From positions 66,975,427 through 67,039,426 of the forward strand of contig NC_092879.1 in the NCBI RefSeq assembly GCF_028372415.1: DNA of 64,000 nucleotides, written 5' to 3'. This DNA comes from Notamacropus eugenii. Taxonomy: Eukaryota > Chordata > Mammalia > Diprotodontia > Macropodidae. The translations under genes and the position numbers were made by a program. A model generated the notes under the pieces. That model worked only from the letters and a program-made list of their open reading frames with translations. It was not told where the DNA came from and made no database searches. This document shows positions 11,231 through 23,598 of the stretch, piece by piece (positions within the stretch are counted from its first letter, which is position 1; the number at the start of each line of letters is the position of its first letter).

Positions 11231-12411
11231 CTGCTACAGGCTATATTTCTTTTTAAATAGGATTCCTGCAGCCTACTTTCCAGCACCCCAAGGACAAGAA
11301 ACAAAACTGAAACCAGGCTGGGCAGGATGACTGAAGGGGCTGCCATTTCCTCCATCAGAAATGTGAGCTTCCATTCTGGGACAAGGGGCTGGGGATGGGG
11401 AGAGAATATGACTGGAAGTAGACAAGCTCTTCCTGGGCAGATGAACTGGGTGATTGATTGAATGAATGAATGAACCATGAAGGAATCCTTTATTCATAAC
11501 CTTTTCTATTTGCAAATCACTGATGAGAGTGAGAGTGACAGAGAGAGACAGACAAACAGACAGAGGCAGACAGAAACACAGACTGAAATTGACTGATTGT
11601 CATGGAGCTTCTAGGCTACCCCCAGAGCTATCATTAAGGGGAGACATGATTGCAGAGTTGGAGCCCACCTTCCTCACCACAACTACCAACAACTCCTGAT
11701 AGGATGCCACCAACTGGCATATAGAGAGAAAACCCCGGGGGTGCCATTAGACACCAGATCATATGTCCTGTTTCTAGACCTACCCTCACAGTCATCATCT
11801 AAAGAAACAACTCCCATGGATCAGGGCCCAGCCATCCCCACCAACTGCCACCCACAGGACAGAGGAGGAGCCAGCCAAGCCGAGAGGGCAAGGCCCCCTG
11901 GGGGGAGAGAGTGACAGCTTGTGCCAGGAGGGCCAACCTTCCATCATCACCTTGACCACCATCTCCTCTCAGACCAGGATTGAGACAGCCCAGGCCCTGG
12001 AATCCAGGAGCAGCCCAGGGTGCCCGGGGATCATTGAGGGAAAGAATCACTGTGGAGATACTTCCTGGTCATAGGTCCTGCAATCACTCCCAACACAGCT
12101 ACTGAATTCAAAGAGAAGGAACTTCTTCTACCCAAAGTCTCATGCAAGTATCAAATGTTTCAGCTTCAGAAATATGAGTAGAAACGACACCTGAAGAAAA
12201 GGCATTAGCATCTGCTTTACTGCTGTACCCTAAGTGCCATGGGACCTCTCCAGATGATTGTAGCCATCCCCACACATAATTTTTGTCTCCCTGTTAAGAA
12301 TTTAAAATTCTCTGGAGCAAGGACAGTTTTACGTTTCTATCTGTGACCCCAGTGCTTGGCACAGAACTTTGCACATAAAAAGTGTTGAACAAATCCTTCC
12401 TTCCTTACACG

Positions 12412-12430
12412 TGCACACACACACATACAC

Positions 12431-12482
<52 letters not shown>
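12412..12482 (+). repeat. (CA)n microsatellite
   Basis: About 35 CA dinucleotides with a few interruptions (cacaca, one cgcaca), directly after an L2 tail. Likely length-polymorphic. Confidence 0.97.
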
Positions 12483-12485
<3 letters not shown>

Positions 12486-12623
12486 CCCTGAGCCCTTCCA
12501 GTCACTTGATTTCATGATCTGAACAATGGGCAACCCCGTGATAGAAGTGTAGGGAAATGAGTTATACAGAAATCCCCTTGACTTCTCTCAGAAAGTGTCC
12601 CAAGGATTAAACTCTCTTCCCCC

Positions 12624-13265
12624 TTGGAACCTGGCATTTGGGGGGGCGGGTCTCTGCTTCACCCCAATGATAGCTACCTGTTGTTTATGTGTCAAGGTCT
12701 CCTTTCTGAAGTTGTGGTGAGCGCTGAGCTGAGTCAAAGGGAGGTCCCGAAGCCTGGCCATCAGGGGTTCCTTTTCTGTAGAAGTGATGAGATCCTAGCT
12801 GACCTAAAGGGATGGGCACCCTTGGGAAGCCATCTGTGCCCATTCTATGGACCCGCCAAAAACCTTGGGGACAATGGCTACTTCTGCCAGGTTCACAGTA
12901 ATGCTCAGGAGGATGCCTTAAGACAGTACTTCTGGGACTTTGGTGCCCTCCCATTGATGCTGAATTCCTCTAAATGGGGGAAAAAAGGCTCAAGGATGGG
13001 AGCTTGGGTTGGTGGTGGTGACCCTTGTCTAAATCAGTCACTGAGAATCATCACACCTGGATTAACCTGCGGCCTTAATTACACAATATGGATGCCATCT
13101 CTAGGGCCTCAGGCTTCAAGGGCACACAAGGTCTTGGGGTGCTTGCACAGGCTGGAGGCCTGCAGCCATGACTCCTGGCCTTGTCGGTGTCCAGGTTTCA
13201 AACAACCCTGGCCTTTAGACTCCTCTTCGGATTTCTCTCAGTCAGTGTGGCCTTACCCCATCTAA
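12624..13265 (+). other. Longest open frame of the A region (213 codons), coding status doubtful
   Basis: An uninterrupted plus-strand frame starts at an ATG at 12,624 and stops at 13,266. No domain, signal peptide or family is recognisable. The paralogous segment at 1,830-2,401 is open over 188 codons. The two products agree for only about a dozen residues (a GxQASxxHxVL stretch) before the reading frames shift against each other. That pattern fits chance frames in GC-rich DNA better than a conserved protein. Confidence 0.15.
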
Positions 13266-13364
13266 CAATGGACCTGACTAGCTAAAAATCCGTGAAATTA
13301 GAGGTTTATGATGCCAGAGTCAAAGGAGGAGTCATTAAAATTAGAAAGTAAACATATTCAGTGT

Positions 13365-13603
13365 AAGTCAGTTAGATGCCTCAGTGGATACAGCACTGGG
13401 CCTGGAGTCAGGAAGACCTGAGCACAAATCCTGTCTCAGATACTTATTAGTTGTGTGACCCTGGGCAGGTCACTTGACCTCTGCTTGCCTTAATCCAATG
13501 GAGAAGGAAACGGCAAACCACTCCAGTACCACTGCCAAGAAAACCCCATAGACAGTATGGTCCAAAGAGTCACAAAGAGTCAGACACAACTGAACAACAA
13601 GAA
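13365..13603 (+). repeat. Marsupial tRNA-headed SINE, full length
   Basis: Shows the head 'cagttagatgcctcagtgga', 'ggcctggagtcaggaagacc', the box-B-like 'gtgtgaccctgggcaggtca', and the tail 'gccaagaaaacccc' to 'gagtcagacacaactgaac'. It splits the old module homologous to the B-unit hairpin region and is absent from all B copies. Confidence 0.93.
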
Positions 13604-13899
13604 CTCTCTTCAGTTTAATGAAGAACAACAGAAAAACTGCCTCTGATCTCTTTCTGTGTGAAATAGCTGATTTCTGTTTGTTAAATTTACATACTCCCTG
13701 ATATCAAGCAGGAAGAATCCCCCCAAATTTTCTTTGTCTGCACCATCCACTTCACTCTTTAAAGAATGCCAAGAGAAAGAAATGTGCTACTGAAAGAACT
13801 GAAAAGAAAATAGAGTTGAGTTGCAGTTCCCAGACTTTCCTTAGAGTAACCATGTGTAGAGATGATCATCATTCCCAAGGCCCTGTCCTCCAATTCATC

Positions 13900-14190
13900 T
13901 TGTAAGGCTTTGTCCAGTTTGTAGTGGGATGGGATCATCCAAACCAGGCCTTTCTTGTGCTCTTGTAGAAAGGTGCATGAGTTATGGGGATCAACTGCCC
14001 AGGATTCATCCTCCTCCTGATCTCTCCCCTCTTCCCTGCCCTCATAGCTCCCCAGAGAGAGTAGCCTGAGCCCAGAACCTTCTCTTTCCAGCCAGACCCC
14101 CTGCTGGGCTGGAGGCTCCCTTCCCTGCTGGAGGACATGCCACCTCCTTTAATCCTTCTTTCCCAGCTTAGTCCCACTTTGGGATGTCTT
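13900..14190 (-). repeat. Inverted block, copy in B0
   Basis: Plus-strand 'ccaggcctttcttgtgctct' and 'gaaaggtgcatgagttatgg' are the reverse complement of A-module-3 motifs (gaagaaaggcctgg; cagaacatatcatgctttct). The block is therefore in opposite orientation to 4,085-4,425 and 35,572-35,905. Confidence 0.65.
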
Positions 14191-14279
14191 CATCGGGTAG
14201 TAGCGAGCAAGCCCCAGGAATCTCATTTTTTCTTAAATTTCCTCATTTACTTTTGATACAGCCTCTAGTAGAAGAGGAA

Positions 14280-14380
14280 AAAGAAAATCCCTGGGGCCTG
14301 CTTGTCACCACCACCTGGAGAAGTTTTGGTCCCTGCCTCATGAAGAGTCTGACACCACTGAACGACTAAGCAGTAACAAC
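14280..14380 (+). repeat. Fragment: A-module-3 start joined to a SINE tail
   Basis: 'aaaatccctggggcctgctt' repeats the forward start of A module 3. It is followed by 'catgaagagtctgacaccac' and 'gaacgactaagcagtaacaac', a degenerate marsupial SINE 3' tail. It appears to be a rearranged junction between A- and B-type sequence. Confidence 0.5.
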
Positions 14381-15489
14381 AGAAAAGTAAAGGGCAGGGC
14401 TGAGCTTTTAGGTCCAGCAAACAGACCCTCAGCCAGCTGGCCCTGCAGTTGGGAAGACCATCCTGGATGGCTGGTAGGTGGGCAGGACCCCCCTGATGTG
14501 AATAGTGAACGGGACACCTGGCGATTTCTATGCTAATGCGGCCTCTGTCTCCTGGACACCCACTTTGCAGGAAGTACCCTGTGGTTTAAGTGAGCAGTTG
14601 GGGGACAACCCTGCAGAACTGGGGTTCTGCATTGTTGCTCCTCTCAAATTCTTTCCTCAGGAATTGTGGGAAGGCTTTGTTTTTCAGATGAGCAAGAAGA
14701 CATGGGGAGTGAGCCTGACTCTCCCACAACTAGCTCACCTGCAGAGTAGCCTTGCTGGCCAGTGAGAGAGGGAAAGCCTGCTTTGGAAGGTGGATGAGCA
14801 AGTGCAGAAGTAAGATGGCAGGGAGGGTTGGGGAACACACCCCATTCAGAAGGTGGGTTGGGAGGGGCAAAGTCTTGCTTTGCATTGGTTGACCTGAATG
14901 TTCTGGAGTACAAATATGGGCAGGTATTCTGGAGGTGGGGGCCTGCAGGGTCAGGAGAGCAGAACGACCCAGGAGAGATGGGGGTATGGGAGTGGGGGAG
15001 ATCAAGGCAATGAGCATCAAAGAACAGGAAAATATATTGTCCCCTCACAGAGTTATTTCCCATTCCTCCCTTGCCCACTGCCACAATTCCAAGTACTGCC
15101 TGTCTTTGACTATGATATGCCATGTGTAAGAGGAAGAGGTAAGGGTGAGACCACCAGGGAGATCAGCAGAATGTGCCAAGGATATGCCAGTCCTGTTGGA
15201 GAAGCGAGGAAAACCAGAAAAACTTAGTCCCTACCCTAAAGGTCCTCACCAATGAATGGGGGTAAAGGAGGGGGTATAAAGTATGAATACCTGGGTGCAA
15301 GGTTGACCTTAACAAGATGGCATGAGAGGGAAACTCAAGGGAAGAAACAGGCACTAAGAAACCAGGGTAACTGGGTAGACCTTCTACTTCAGGCAGGTGG
15401 TGCCCTAGAAGAACCATGTCAGAGGATAACTCTCTGCCTTCCTATCATCAAGGAACCCATCCAGGCAACTACTACGCAACCAGTCTTGA

Positions 15490-17812
15490 CAATGCCTAGA
15501 CAGTACAACTACAAATAGGTGTGTGGAGGATGGGGAGTGTGATTTCCTTCTGCCTCTGATGAATAAGCACTGAACTATCTGGGAGAAGAGGAAAAACAGC
15601 TGGTTATGAGGGAAAGGCAGTTAGTCAGTAGTTGTGCATGCTGGAGGTGAAGAAGTTAGCCCCTCTGCTTCCCTGCAAGCAATGATTTTTCCCCCACCTT
15701 GATGGCTGGGGGCAGTGTACAACAAGGAATTCTGATGGAACTCCCGTGTTTTCCAAGGGTCTAGTGCTCAGGGTCCTTGACTGAGTGTGATGAGAGAAGG
15801 ATCTAGCCCTGCAGCAGGTAGGGATGCTCAGTCTCAGAATGATGGGAAACTTTGTTACCAGGGGGAGCCTGGTGCCACCTGGCCTGATGCCCCAACACCA
15901 CTGCATCAGCAGCAGCAGGAATCCCCTGAGCTCCCCCTCTCCCTAACAGCTGCCAGATATTAGATCAACATCTGTTCCCTTCAGGCCTCCTGTTGTGGAA
16001 TGCTTGTTTGTCCACTCTCTTGGTTGGGACCATTCTTTGGCCCTTCCAGGAAACCTTGAAGGAGAGCCATCTTTGCCAGGGTCTAATAAGTACCATATCC
16101 AAGAGAAAGCCCTCAGGGAGTACTTCCGGTTCTGGGGCCTTCCTTCATTCCTGTTGCCACTTTTGCAAATTGAGGAACAAGCCTCAAAGAGGAGAGTAGG
16201 GCAGGGGTTATATCAGCCAGAGAGAGGCTGAGATTCACTGAGGCCATGTGATCTGGAGCATCATGGAGACATAAGTGTCCAGTGAGGAAGCCATTCCTAT
16301 AGGAACTGCTCTTCAGATCTCCTTAAGTCATAGTGACCTGCCCCTTTTCCAGCCATGAGTGGGATCTCGGTAAAGGTACTGGATATCACTGAGTTGTGAG
16401 GCCAGGCTGAAGGATAAGACCGTTCAATTATCCTTACAAAAGAGCCCGTTTGGTTCTTCTTTGGTTAAATAATAGATTCATTTCTTTTCTGTCAGTTATT
16501 TTTCACCCTAGGTTGGAAGAATCAGAGACATTTTATCTGTCTACAATTGATGAGCATGTACAGAAATTCCTGGAGAAAGGGATTTTTAGGGAAACGGGAA
16601 AGAAAACAGACTTAATTTGGGTTATATTTTACCAGAGGTTTCCTATGATCCCTAGGACATGGAGATAATGCTCATCACACAGTTAGTGTCTTCCCCTAGT
16701 TTTGAAGTATGTGTGGAGTTTTGGTGATAGTGTAAGCATGGGGTGGGGTGTGGTGGGTGGGGGAAGAAATGAGAAGGTGTTTAATCCAGGCTCTGTAAGG
16801 AGAATACTGCAAGGGCTAAGAATGAAGCAGTCTCTGCAGTTGGTGGGGGAGCATCAAGGAGAGCTGGTAGGTGTGCAGGTCCCATCGTCCATGGCTATGA
16901 AATAGGGGAGGTTGAACTTCCACCTGGTTATTTCTGGACTAAAGAAGTCTCTGTCCTAAGTACAGCTGTCTCCTACGACCCAAAATTTGATCTGACTGGG
17001 ACAGGGATAGGAGGTGCCCCTCCATTCTGCTCTTGAGGTCTTTCTGCCAGATGTAGGGAAGGGCTTTGGTCGCCTGGGTTGGAAGATCTGGGATGGAAGC
17101 CTTCCTCTCCCACACCTGTGCATGTGGACATAAGTGTCCTAGTCCTACAAGAGAGCAAAACCATACTGCAGGAGTTCAAGGAGGCTACCCAGGAATGAGG
17201 TGGCAGGAAGGGCTGGGGAGGGCACAAGGATGTGGAGGATTCAGAAGGCAGGGAGACCCACTGGGCAGGTGTTATGGGGGTGGGTACTCTAAGGGACAGG
17301 GGACCAGAATGGACCAGGAAAATTGGGAAGGGGTTGAGGGTGGGCAAGAGGACTACACATCCTCCTCTCCTCACTCAGTTTTTTCTCACTCCTCACCGCG
17401 CTGTTGCCAAAGTCCCAGGTACTGCCCATTTTGAATATGAGGCTCAAAGTCCTGCAAGCCCTGAGACTACCTCTATGTGCTGGGTCTCCAGGATGTGCCA
17501 GTCCTGTACTAGGAACTGGGGAAGGTAGTAAAACCAAAAACCTTGTTCCCTACTCTAAAGGGGCTCAGCAAATAATGGGGGAAAGGAAGGGGCTATTAAG
17601 TGTATATAACTCGGTGAAACGTTGATATAAAGCAGACTACATGAGAATCAACATAGGGGGATGAAGATGGCACAAACCTGTGGGGGTATCTGGAACATCG
17701 TCCTGCCTCGGGAAGGTGGGACCTGAGAAGGACCTCAAAGGCAGGGAATGATTAGAGTACTTTCAGCATGGAGTCTAACACAGCCCACTCTCCCCATTCC
17801 CTCTCCCCACTA
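15490..17812 (+). repeat. B unit B1 (2.3 kb)
   Basis: First full unit of the core tandem array, bounded here at the 'caatgcctagac/accagtacc' landmark. It is more diverged than B2-B5 in its first 1.5 kb. Its last 0.8 kb (17,025-17,812) is nearly identical to the end of the short unit B3 (20,478-21,266). It carries a hairpin at 16,569. Confidence 0.9.
16569..16658 (+). ncRNA. Candidate pre-microRNA-like hairpin, B1 copy
   Basis: 5' arm gggat-ttttta-gggaaac (16,579-16,595) followed by gggaaagaaaa. 3' arm tatattttacc, then gtttcc-tatg-atccc (16,638-16,652). Outer stem GGGAT:ATCCC and middle stem GGGAAAC:GTTTCC are intact. The inner stem has one G/A mismatch (tttacc instead of tttccc), and the two bases between the 5' arm segments are missing. 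No expression is known to me. Confidence 0.3.
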
Positions 17813-20146
17813 CAATGCCTACCAGTACCATCGAAATGAATGCTGTTGGTGGGGGTGGGATTGGCTAGAAAGACCTTCTGCCTCTGAGAAATGACTACTA
17901 AACTTTCTGGGAGAGGAGGAGAAAGAGCTGGTTATGAGGAAAATCCAGTTGGTCAGTAGCTGTGCATGCTGGAGGTGATGAAGGTAGCTACTCTGCTCCT
18001 CTCCAAGCAATGATTCCCACCCCGCTCCTTGATGACTGGGGGCAGTGTACAATAAGGATGCCTGGTTGACCTCTGCTGACCTCTAAGGCTCTAGTGCTCA
18101 GGGTCCCAGGCTGACTGTGATGACAGATGGGAGGTGGCCCTCCAGCATGTAGGGATGCCCAGGCTCAGAATGATGGGAGGCTTTTACACCTGGTAAAGCC
18201 TGGTGTCCCCTGGGCTGATCCCCCAACAGCATTGCATAGGCAGCAGCAGGAATCCCCTGAGCTCCCCCTCTCCCCACCAGCTACCAGATGTTAGAGCGGC
18301 ACCTGTTCCCCTCAGGCATCCTGTTATAGAATTCTTGTTTGTCCACTCTCTTGGATGGCACCATTCTTTTGGTCCTTCCAGGAAACCTTGAAGGAGAGCC
18401 ATCTTTGCCAGGGTCTGATAGGCACCCATCCCCAAGAGAAAGTCCTCAGGAGGTAATTCTGGTTCTGTGGCCTTCCTCCATTTCTGTTACCAGTCTGATG
18501 AACTGGAGAACAAGACTCAGAAAGGAGAGTAGGGCCCTGGTCCATGTCAGCCCAAGAGGGCTTGAGTTTCACTCAGGTCATGTGATGTGGAGCATCCTGG
18601 AAACCTCAGTATCAATGAGGAAGCTATCCCTATAGGTGGCCCTCTTCAGATCTCCCTCAGTTCTTGTGACCTGCCCCCTTCCCAGTCATGGGTGGGACCT
18701 AGGTAAAGATCCTTGACATCCCTGAGTTGGGAGGCCTGGCTCCAGGGTGAGGTGCTTAAAGAATCCTTGCAAAAATGCCCCTTTGAGTTTTTGAGGGTTT
18801 AACAATAGATTCCGTTTTTTGCTGTCAGTGAATTTTTAACCCTAAGCAGGAGGAATCGCAGACACTTCATCTCTCTCCCATGCATGATGATGTATAGACA
18901 TTCCTAGAGAAGGGGATTTTTAGGGAAACAAGGGAAAGAAATAGACTTAACCTGGATTATATTTTCCCAGAGGTTTCCTATGATCCCTAGGACCTGAAGG
19001 AAATGGTCATCACCCAGGCACTGTATTCCCCTACCTTTCAAATGTGGTGGGGAGGTTTGGTGCTAGTGTATGCATGGCATGGGGTGTGGTGGGTGGGGGA
19101 AGAAATGAAGCTCTTAATTCAGCCTCTGTAAGGAGAATACTGGAAGGGCTAAGAAGGAAGCAGTCTCTGCAGTTGGTGGGGTAGCACGAAGGAGAGCTGG
19201 AAGGAGTTCAGGGGCCCAAGGCCATGGCTATGAAATGGGGGTCCGTGAACTTCCACCTGGTGATTCCTGGACTAATGAAGCCTCTGTCCTATGGCCAGCT
19301 GTTTCCCAGGACCCAAGAGTTGGTCTGACTGGGACAGGGATAGGAGGTACCCCTCCTTTCTCCTCTTGAACCCTTTCTGTCAGGAATTATGGAGAGGTTC
19401 TGTTCTCCTGGGTTGGAAGACCTGGGAAGAGAGCCTTTCTCTCCCACAGCTATGCATGCGCAGATAAAGCACCCAGTCCTGGTAGGGAGCAAACCCATTG
19501 TGCAGGAGTTGGAGGAGGCTGCCCAGGAATGAGGTGGCAGGTAGGGCGGGGGAGGGCACAAGGACATCGAGGATTCAGAGGACAGGGAGGCCCACTGGGC
19601 AGGTGTTATTGGGGTGGGTACTCTCAGGGACAGGGGACCAGAATGGCCCAGGAAAATTGGGAAGGGTTTGAGGGTGGGCAAGAGGACTACATATCCCCCT
19701 CTCCTCAGTCAGTTATTTCCCACTCCTCATCCCCGTGCTGCCACAGTCCCAGGTACTGCCCATATTGAATATGAGGCTCAACCACCTGGAAGCCCTGAGA
19801 CTACCATTATGTACTGGGTGGCCAGTATGTGCCAGTCCTGTGCTAGGAGTTGGGGAAGGTGGTAAAACCAGAAAAGCTTGTTCCCTCCTCTAAAGGGGCT
19901 CACCAATTATTGGGGGGAAGGAAGGGGCCATAAAGTGTAAACGCCTGGGTGCAAGGTTGATCTAAACCAGATGACTTGAGAATGAACTTCAGGGGATGAA
20001 GAAGGCACAAACCTGTGGGGGTATGTGGACCATCGTCCTGCCTCGGGAAGGTGGTACCTGAGCAGAACCGCGATGTCAGGGAATGATAGTGTACTGTCAG
20101 CATGTAGTCTAATCCAGCCCACTCTCCCCATTCCCTGTCCTCACTG
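17813..20146 (+). repeat. B unit B2 (2.33 kb)
   Basis: Full unit. The spacing of the 'ggtactgccc' landmark from B1 is 2,334 bp. Its head (17,813-17,900) pairs with B4's head, whereas the part at about 17,980-18,130 matches B3's. One extra T in 'attcttttggtcc' breaks the frame that stays open in B4. Confidence 0.92.
18903..18992 (+). ncRNA. Candidate pre-microRNA-like hairpin, B2 copy
   Basis: Predicted pairing by eye: CCTA...TAGG at the base, GGGGAT:ATCCC, GGGAAAC:GTTTCC, GGGAAA:TTTCCC and an AAATA:TATAT-like inner part, with a terminal loop of about 14 nt around 'gacttaacctgga'. Internal loops are small (ttttta/tatg and aa/agag). Total stem is about 30 nt per arm, a plausible Drosha-substrate size. 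Compare 22,356 and 24,686. Confidence 0.35.
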
Positions 20147-21266
20147 CAATGCCTACCAGTACCATGTAATGAGTGCTCTTAGTGGGTGTGGGGTTGGTTT
20201 GAATGCCCTTCTGCCTCTGAGAAATGAGTGCTAAACTTTCTGGGAGAGGAGCAGAAAGAGCTGGTTATGAGGAAAATCCAGTTGGTCAGTAGCTGTGCAT
20301 GCTGGAGGTGATGAAGGTAGCTACTCTGCTCCTCTCCAAGCAATGATTCCCACCCCGCTCCTTGATGACTGGGGGCAGTGTACAATAAGGATGCCTGGTT
20401 GACCTCTGCTGACCTCTAAGGCTCTAGTGTTCAGGGTCCCAGGCTGACTGTGATGACAGATGGGAGGTGGCCCTCCATTCTGCTCTTGAGGTCTTTCTGC
20501 CAGGATGTAGGGAAGGGCTTTGGTCGCCTGGGTTGGAAGATCTGGGATGGAAGCCTTCCTCTCCCACACCTGTGCATGTGGACATAAGTGTCCTAGTCCT
20601 ACTAGAGAGCAAAAGTATACTGCAGGAGTTCAAGGAGGCTACCCAGGAATGAGGTGGCAGGGAGGGCTGGGGAGGGCACAAGGATGTGGAGGATTCAGAA
20701 GGCAGGGAGGCCCACTGGGCAGGTGTTATTGAGGTGGGTACTCTAAGGGACAGGGGACCAGGATGGACCAGGAAAATTGGGAAGGGATTGAGGGTGGGTA
20801 CGAAGACTACACATCCTCCTCTCCTCACTCAGTTTTTTCCCACTCCTCACTGCGCTGTTGCCACAGTCCCAGGTACTGCCCATTTTGAATATGAGGCTCA
20901 AAGTCCTGCAAGCCCTGAGACTACCTCTATGTACTGGGTCGCCAGGATGTGCCAATCCTGTACTAGGAACTGCGGAAGGTAGTAAAACCAAAAACCTTGT
21001 TCCCTACTCTATAGGGGCTCACCAAATAATGGGGGAAAGGAAGGGGCTATTAAGTGTATATAACTCGGTGAAACGTTGATATAAAGCAGACTACCTGAGA
21101 ATCAGCATAGGGGGATGAAGAAGGCACGAACCTGTGGGGGTATCTGGACCATCGTCCTGCCTCTTGAAGGTGGGACCTGAGCAGAACCTCGAAGGCAGGG
21201 AATGATTAGAGTACTTTCAGCATGTAGTCTAACCCAGTCCACTCTCCCCATTCCTTCTCCCCAATA
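20147..21266 (+). repeat. B unit B3, short (1.12 kb) with duplication junction at about 20,478
   Basis: The first about 330 bp are the head of a B unit. At 'gaggtggccctcc|attctgctcttgagg' the sequence jumps to the part that follows 'ggaggtgcccctcc' in B1 (17,025). About 1.2 kb, including the hairpin, is missing. The joined sequences share a short gcc(c)ctcc homology. From the junction on, 20,478-21,266 mirrors 17,025-17,812, so this is the seam of a 3.45 kb tandem duplication. Confidence 0.85.
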
Positions 21267-21656
21267 CAATGCCTACCAGTACCATCGAAATGAATGCTGT
21301 TGGTGGGGGTGGGGTTGGCTGGAAAGACATTCTGCCTCTGAGAAATGAGTACTAAACTTCCTGGGAGAGGAGGAGAAAGAGCTGGTTATGAGGAAAATCC
21401 AGTGGGTCAGTAGTTGTGCATGCTGGAGGTGATGAAGGTAGCTACTCTGCTCCCCTCCAAGCAATGATTCCCACCCCCCTCCTTGATGACGGGGGGCAGT
21501 GTACAATAAGGATGCCTGGTTGACCTCTGGTGACCTCTAAGGCTCTAGTGCTCAGGGTCCCAGGCTGACTGTGATGACAGATGGGAGGTGGCCCTCCAGC
21601 ATGTAGGGATGCCCAGGCTCAGAATGATGGGAGGCTTTTACACCTCGTAAAGCCTG

Positions 21657-22088
21657 GTGCCCCCTGGGCTGATCCCCCAACAGCATTGCATAGGCAGCAG
21701 CAGGAATCCCCTGAGCTCCCCCTCTCCCCACCAGCTACCAGATGTTAGAGCAGTACCTGTTCCCCTCAGGCATCCTGTTATACAATTCTTGTTTGTCTGC
21801 TCTCTTGGATGGCACCATTCTTTGGTCTTTCCAGGAAACCTTTCAGGAGAGCCATCTTTGCCAGGGTCTGATAGGCACCCATCCCCAAGAGAAAGTGCTC
21901 AGGAGGTAATTCTGGTTCTGTGGCCTTCCTCTATTAATGTTACCAGTTTGATGAACTGGAGAATAAGACTCAGAAAGGAGAGTAGGGCCCTGGTCCATGT
22001 CAGCACAAGAGGGCTTGAGTTTCACTCAGGTCATGTGATGTGGAACATCCTGGAAACCTCAGTATCAATGAGGAAGCTATCCCTATAG
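21657..22088 (+). other. Repeated open frame family, longest member (143 codons); probably not coding
   Basis: Begins MPPGLIPQQHC and ends in SMRKLSL. Relatives occupy the same place in B2 (split by a one-base insertion), B5 (ends after 100 codons), B6, B8 (30,549-30,899) and B9 (33,154-33,459). The start differs between copies, stops fall at different places, and substitutions between copies are as often replacement as silent. No domain is recognised. Open frames also exist on the opposite strand. I see no sign of protein-level constraint. Confidence 0.15.
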
Positions 22089-22355
22089 GTGGTCCTCTTC
22101 AGATCTCCCTCACTTCTTGTGACCTGCCCCCTTCCCAGGCATGGGTAGGACCTAGGTAAAGATCCTTGACATCCCTGACCTGGGAAGCCTGGCTCCAGGG
22201 TAAGGTGCTTAAAGAATCCTTACAAAAATGCCCCTTTGAGTTTTTGAGGGTTTAACAATAGATTCCGTTTTTTGCTGTCAGTGAATTTTTAACCCTAAGC
22301 AGGAGGAATCACAGACACTTCATCTCTCTCCCATGGATGATGATGTATGGACATT

Positions 22356-22446
22356 CCTAGAGAAGGGGATTTTTAGGGAAACAAGGGAAAGAAATAGACT
22401 TACCTTGGAATATATTTTCCCAGAGGTTTCCTATGATCCCCAGGAC
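22356..22446 (+). ncRNA. Candidate pre-microRNA-like hairpin, B4 copy (best paired)
   Basis: GGGGAT pairs with ATCCCC, GGGAAAC with GTTTCC, and GGGAAA(g)AAATA with TATAT/TTTCCC, leaving a loop of about 14 nt (gacttaccttggaa). CCTAG/CAGG at the base can add pairs. The most microRNA-like duplex would lie between 'agggaaacaagggaaagaaa' and 'tattttcccagaggtttcct'. This is my own manual folding, with no energy computed. Confidence 0.38.
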
Positions 22447-23598
22447 CTGAAGGAAATGGTCATCACCCAGGCACTGTATTCCCCTACCTTTTAAGTGTGT
22501 AGGGAGGTTTGGCGCTAGTGCATGCATGGCATGGGGTGTGGTGGGTGGAGGAAGAGGTGAAGTTTTTCATTCAGCCACTGTAAGCAGAATGCTGGAAGGG
22601 CTAAGAAGGAAGCAGTCTCTGCAGTTGGTGGGGTAGCATGGGGGAGAGCTGGTAGGAGTGCAGGGGACCAAGACGATGGCTATGAAATGGGGGTCCGTGA
22701 ACTTCCACCTGGTGATTCCTGGAGTAATGAAGCCTCTGTCCTAAGGCCAGCTGTTTCCCAGGACCCAAGAGTTGGTCTGACTGGGACAGGGATAGGAGGT
22801 ACCCCTCCTTTCTCCTCTTGAACACTTTCTGTCAGGCATTATGGAGAGGTTCTGTTCTCCTGGGTTGGAAGACCTGGGAAGAGAGCCGTTCTCTCCCACA
22901 GCTGTGCATGTGCAGAGAAAGCACCCAGTCCTGGTAGGGAGCAAACCCAATTTGGAGGAGTTGGAGGAGGCTGCCCAGGAATGAGGTGGCAGGTAGGGCG
23001 GGGGAGGGCACAAGGATGTCGAGGATTCAGAGGACAGGCAGGCCCACTGGGCAGGTGTTATTGGGGCGGGTACTCTCAGGGACAGGGGACCAGAATGGCC
23101 CAGGAAAATTGGGAGGGGTTTGAGGGTGGGTAAGAGGACTACAAATCCCCCTCTTCTCAGTCAGTTATTTCCCACTCCTCATCCCCCTGCTGCCACAGTC
23201 CCAGGTACTGCCCATATTGAATATGAGGCTCAACCACCTGGAAGCCCTGAGACTACCATTATGTACTGGGTGGCCAGTATGTGCCAGTCCTGTGCTAGGT
23301 GTTGGGGAAGGTGGTAAAACCAGAAAAGCTTGTTCCCTCCTCTAAAGGGGCTCACCAATTATTGGGGGGAAGGAAGGGGCCATAAGGTGTAAATGCCTGG
23401 GTGCAAGGTTGATCTTAACCAGATGACTTGAGAATGAACTTCAGGGGATGAAGAAGGCACAAACCTGTGGGGGTATGTGGACCATTGCCCTGCCTCAGGA
23501 AGGTGGTACCTGAACAGAACCGTGATGTCAGGGAATGATAGTGTACTGTCAGCATGTAGTCTAATCCAGCCCACTCTCCCCATTCCCTGTCCTCACTG

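Larger units (their letters stand above)
11500..13330 (+). repeat. A-type module 5, copy b
   Basis: Collinear with 500-2,480 (see landmarks there). It also contains an L2 tail (12,290-12,405), a CA microsatellite, and a segment at 12,830-12,970 ('ccaaaaaccttgggg', 'aagacagtacttctggg') that matches the 'ccaggaaaccttgaagg ... gggagtacttccggttctgg' part of B units. It is therefore a bridge between A and B types. Confidence 0.75.
13700..15489 (+). repeat. B-type unit B0 (diverged, left end of B region)
   Basis: Contains diverged equivalents of B landmarks: an 'aagcaggaagaatcc' stretch (13,707), the inverted block (13,900-14,190), a 'gtaccctgtggtttaag' stretch, 'ttccaagtactgcctgtctttgac' (15,085) and 'aagatggcatgagagg'. 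It is clearly older than B1-B6. No gene is supported. Confidence 0.6.
21267..23598 (+). repeat. B unit B4 (2.33 kb)
   Basis: Almost identical to B5 from about 21,430 onward (shared diagnostic bases: 'gacggggggcag', 'acacctcgtaaagcc', 'aacctttcaggagagcc'), while its first about 100 bp match B2. It contains the longest open member of the repeated frame (21,657-22,088) and a well-paired hairpin. Confidence 0.93.

Noticed and set aside
18880..18998. C/D box snoRNA in B units (ATGATGA followed by CTGA)
   Set aside because: The C-like box is far from the D-like box, terminal stems are absent, the CTGA is not kept in all units, and the hairpin explains the interval better.
19749..19795. Small hairpin around 'gcccatattgaatatgaggc' as an RNA gene
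   Set aside because: It forms in B2, B4 and B5 only. B1 and B3 read 'cattttgaatatg' and lose pairing, and it is too short.
21608..21682. Hairpin around 'aggcttttacacctcgtaaagcct'
   Set aside because: Alternative pairings compete, and B1, B6 and B8 form different structures, so it is not conserved.
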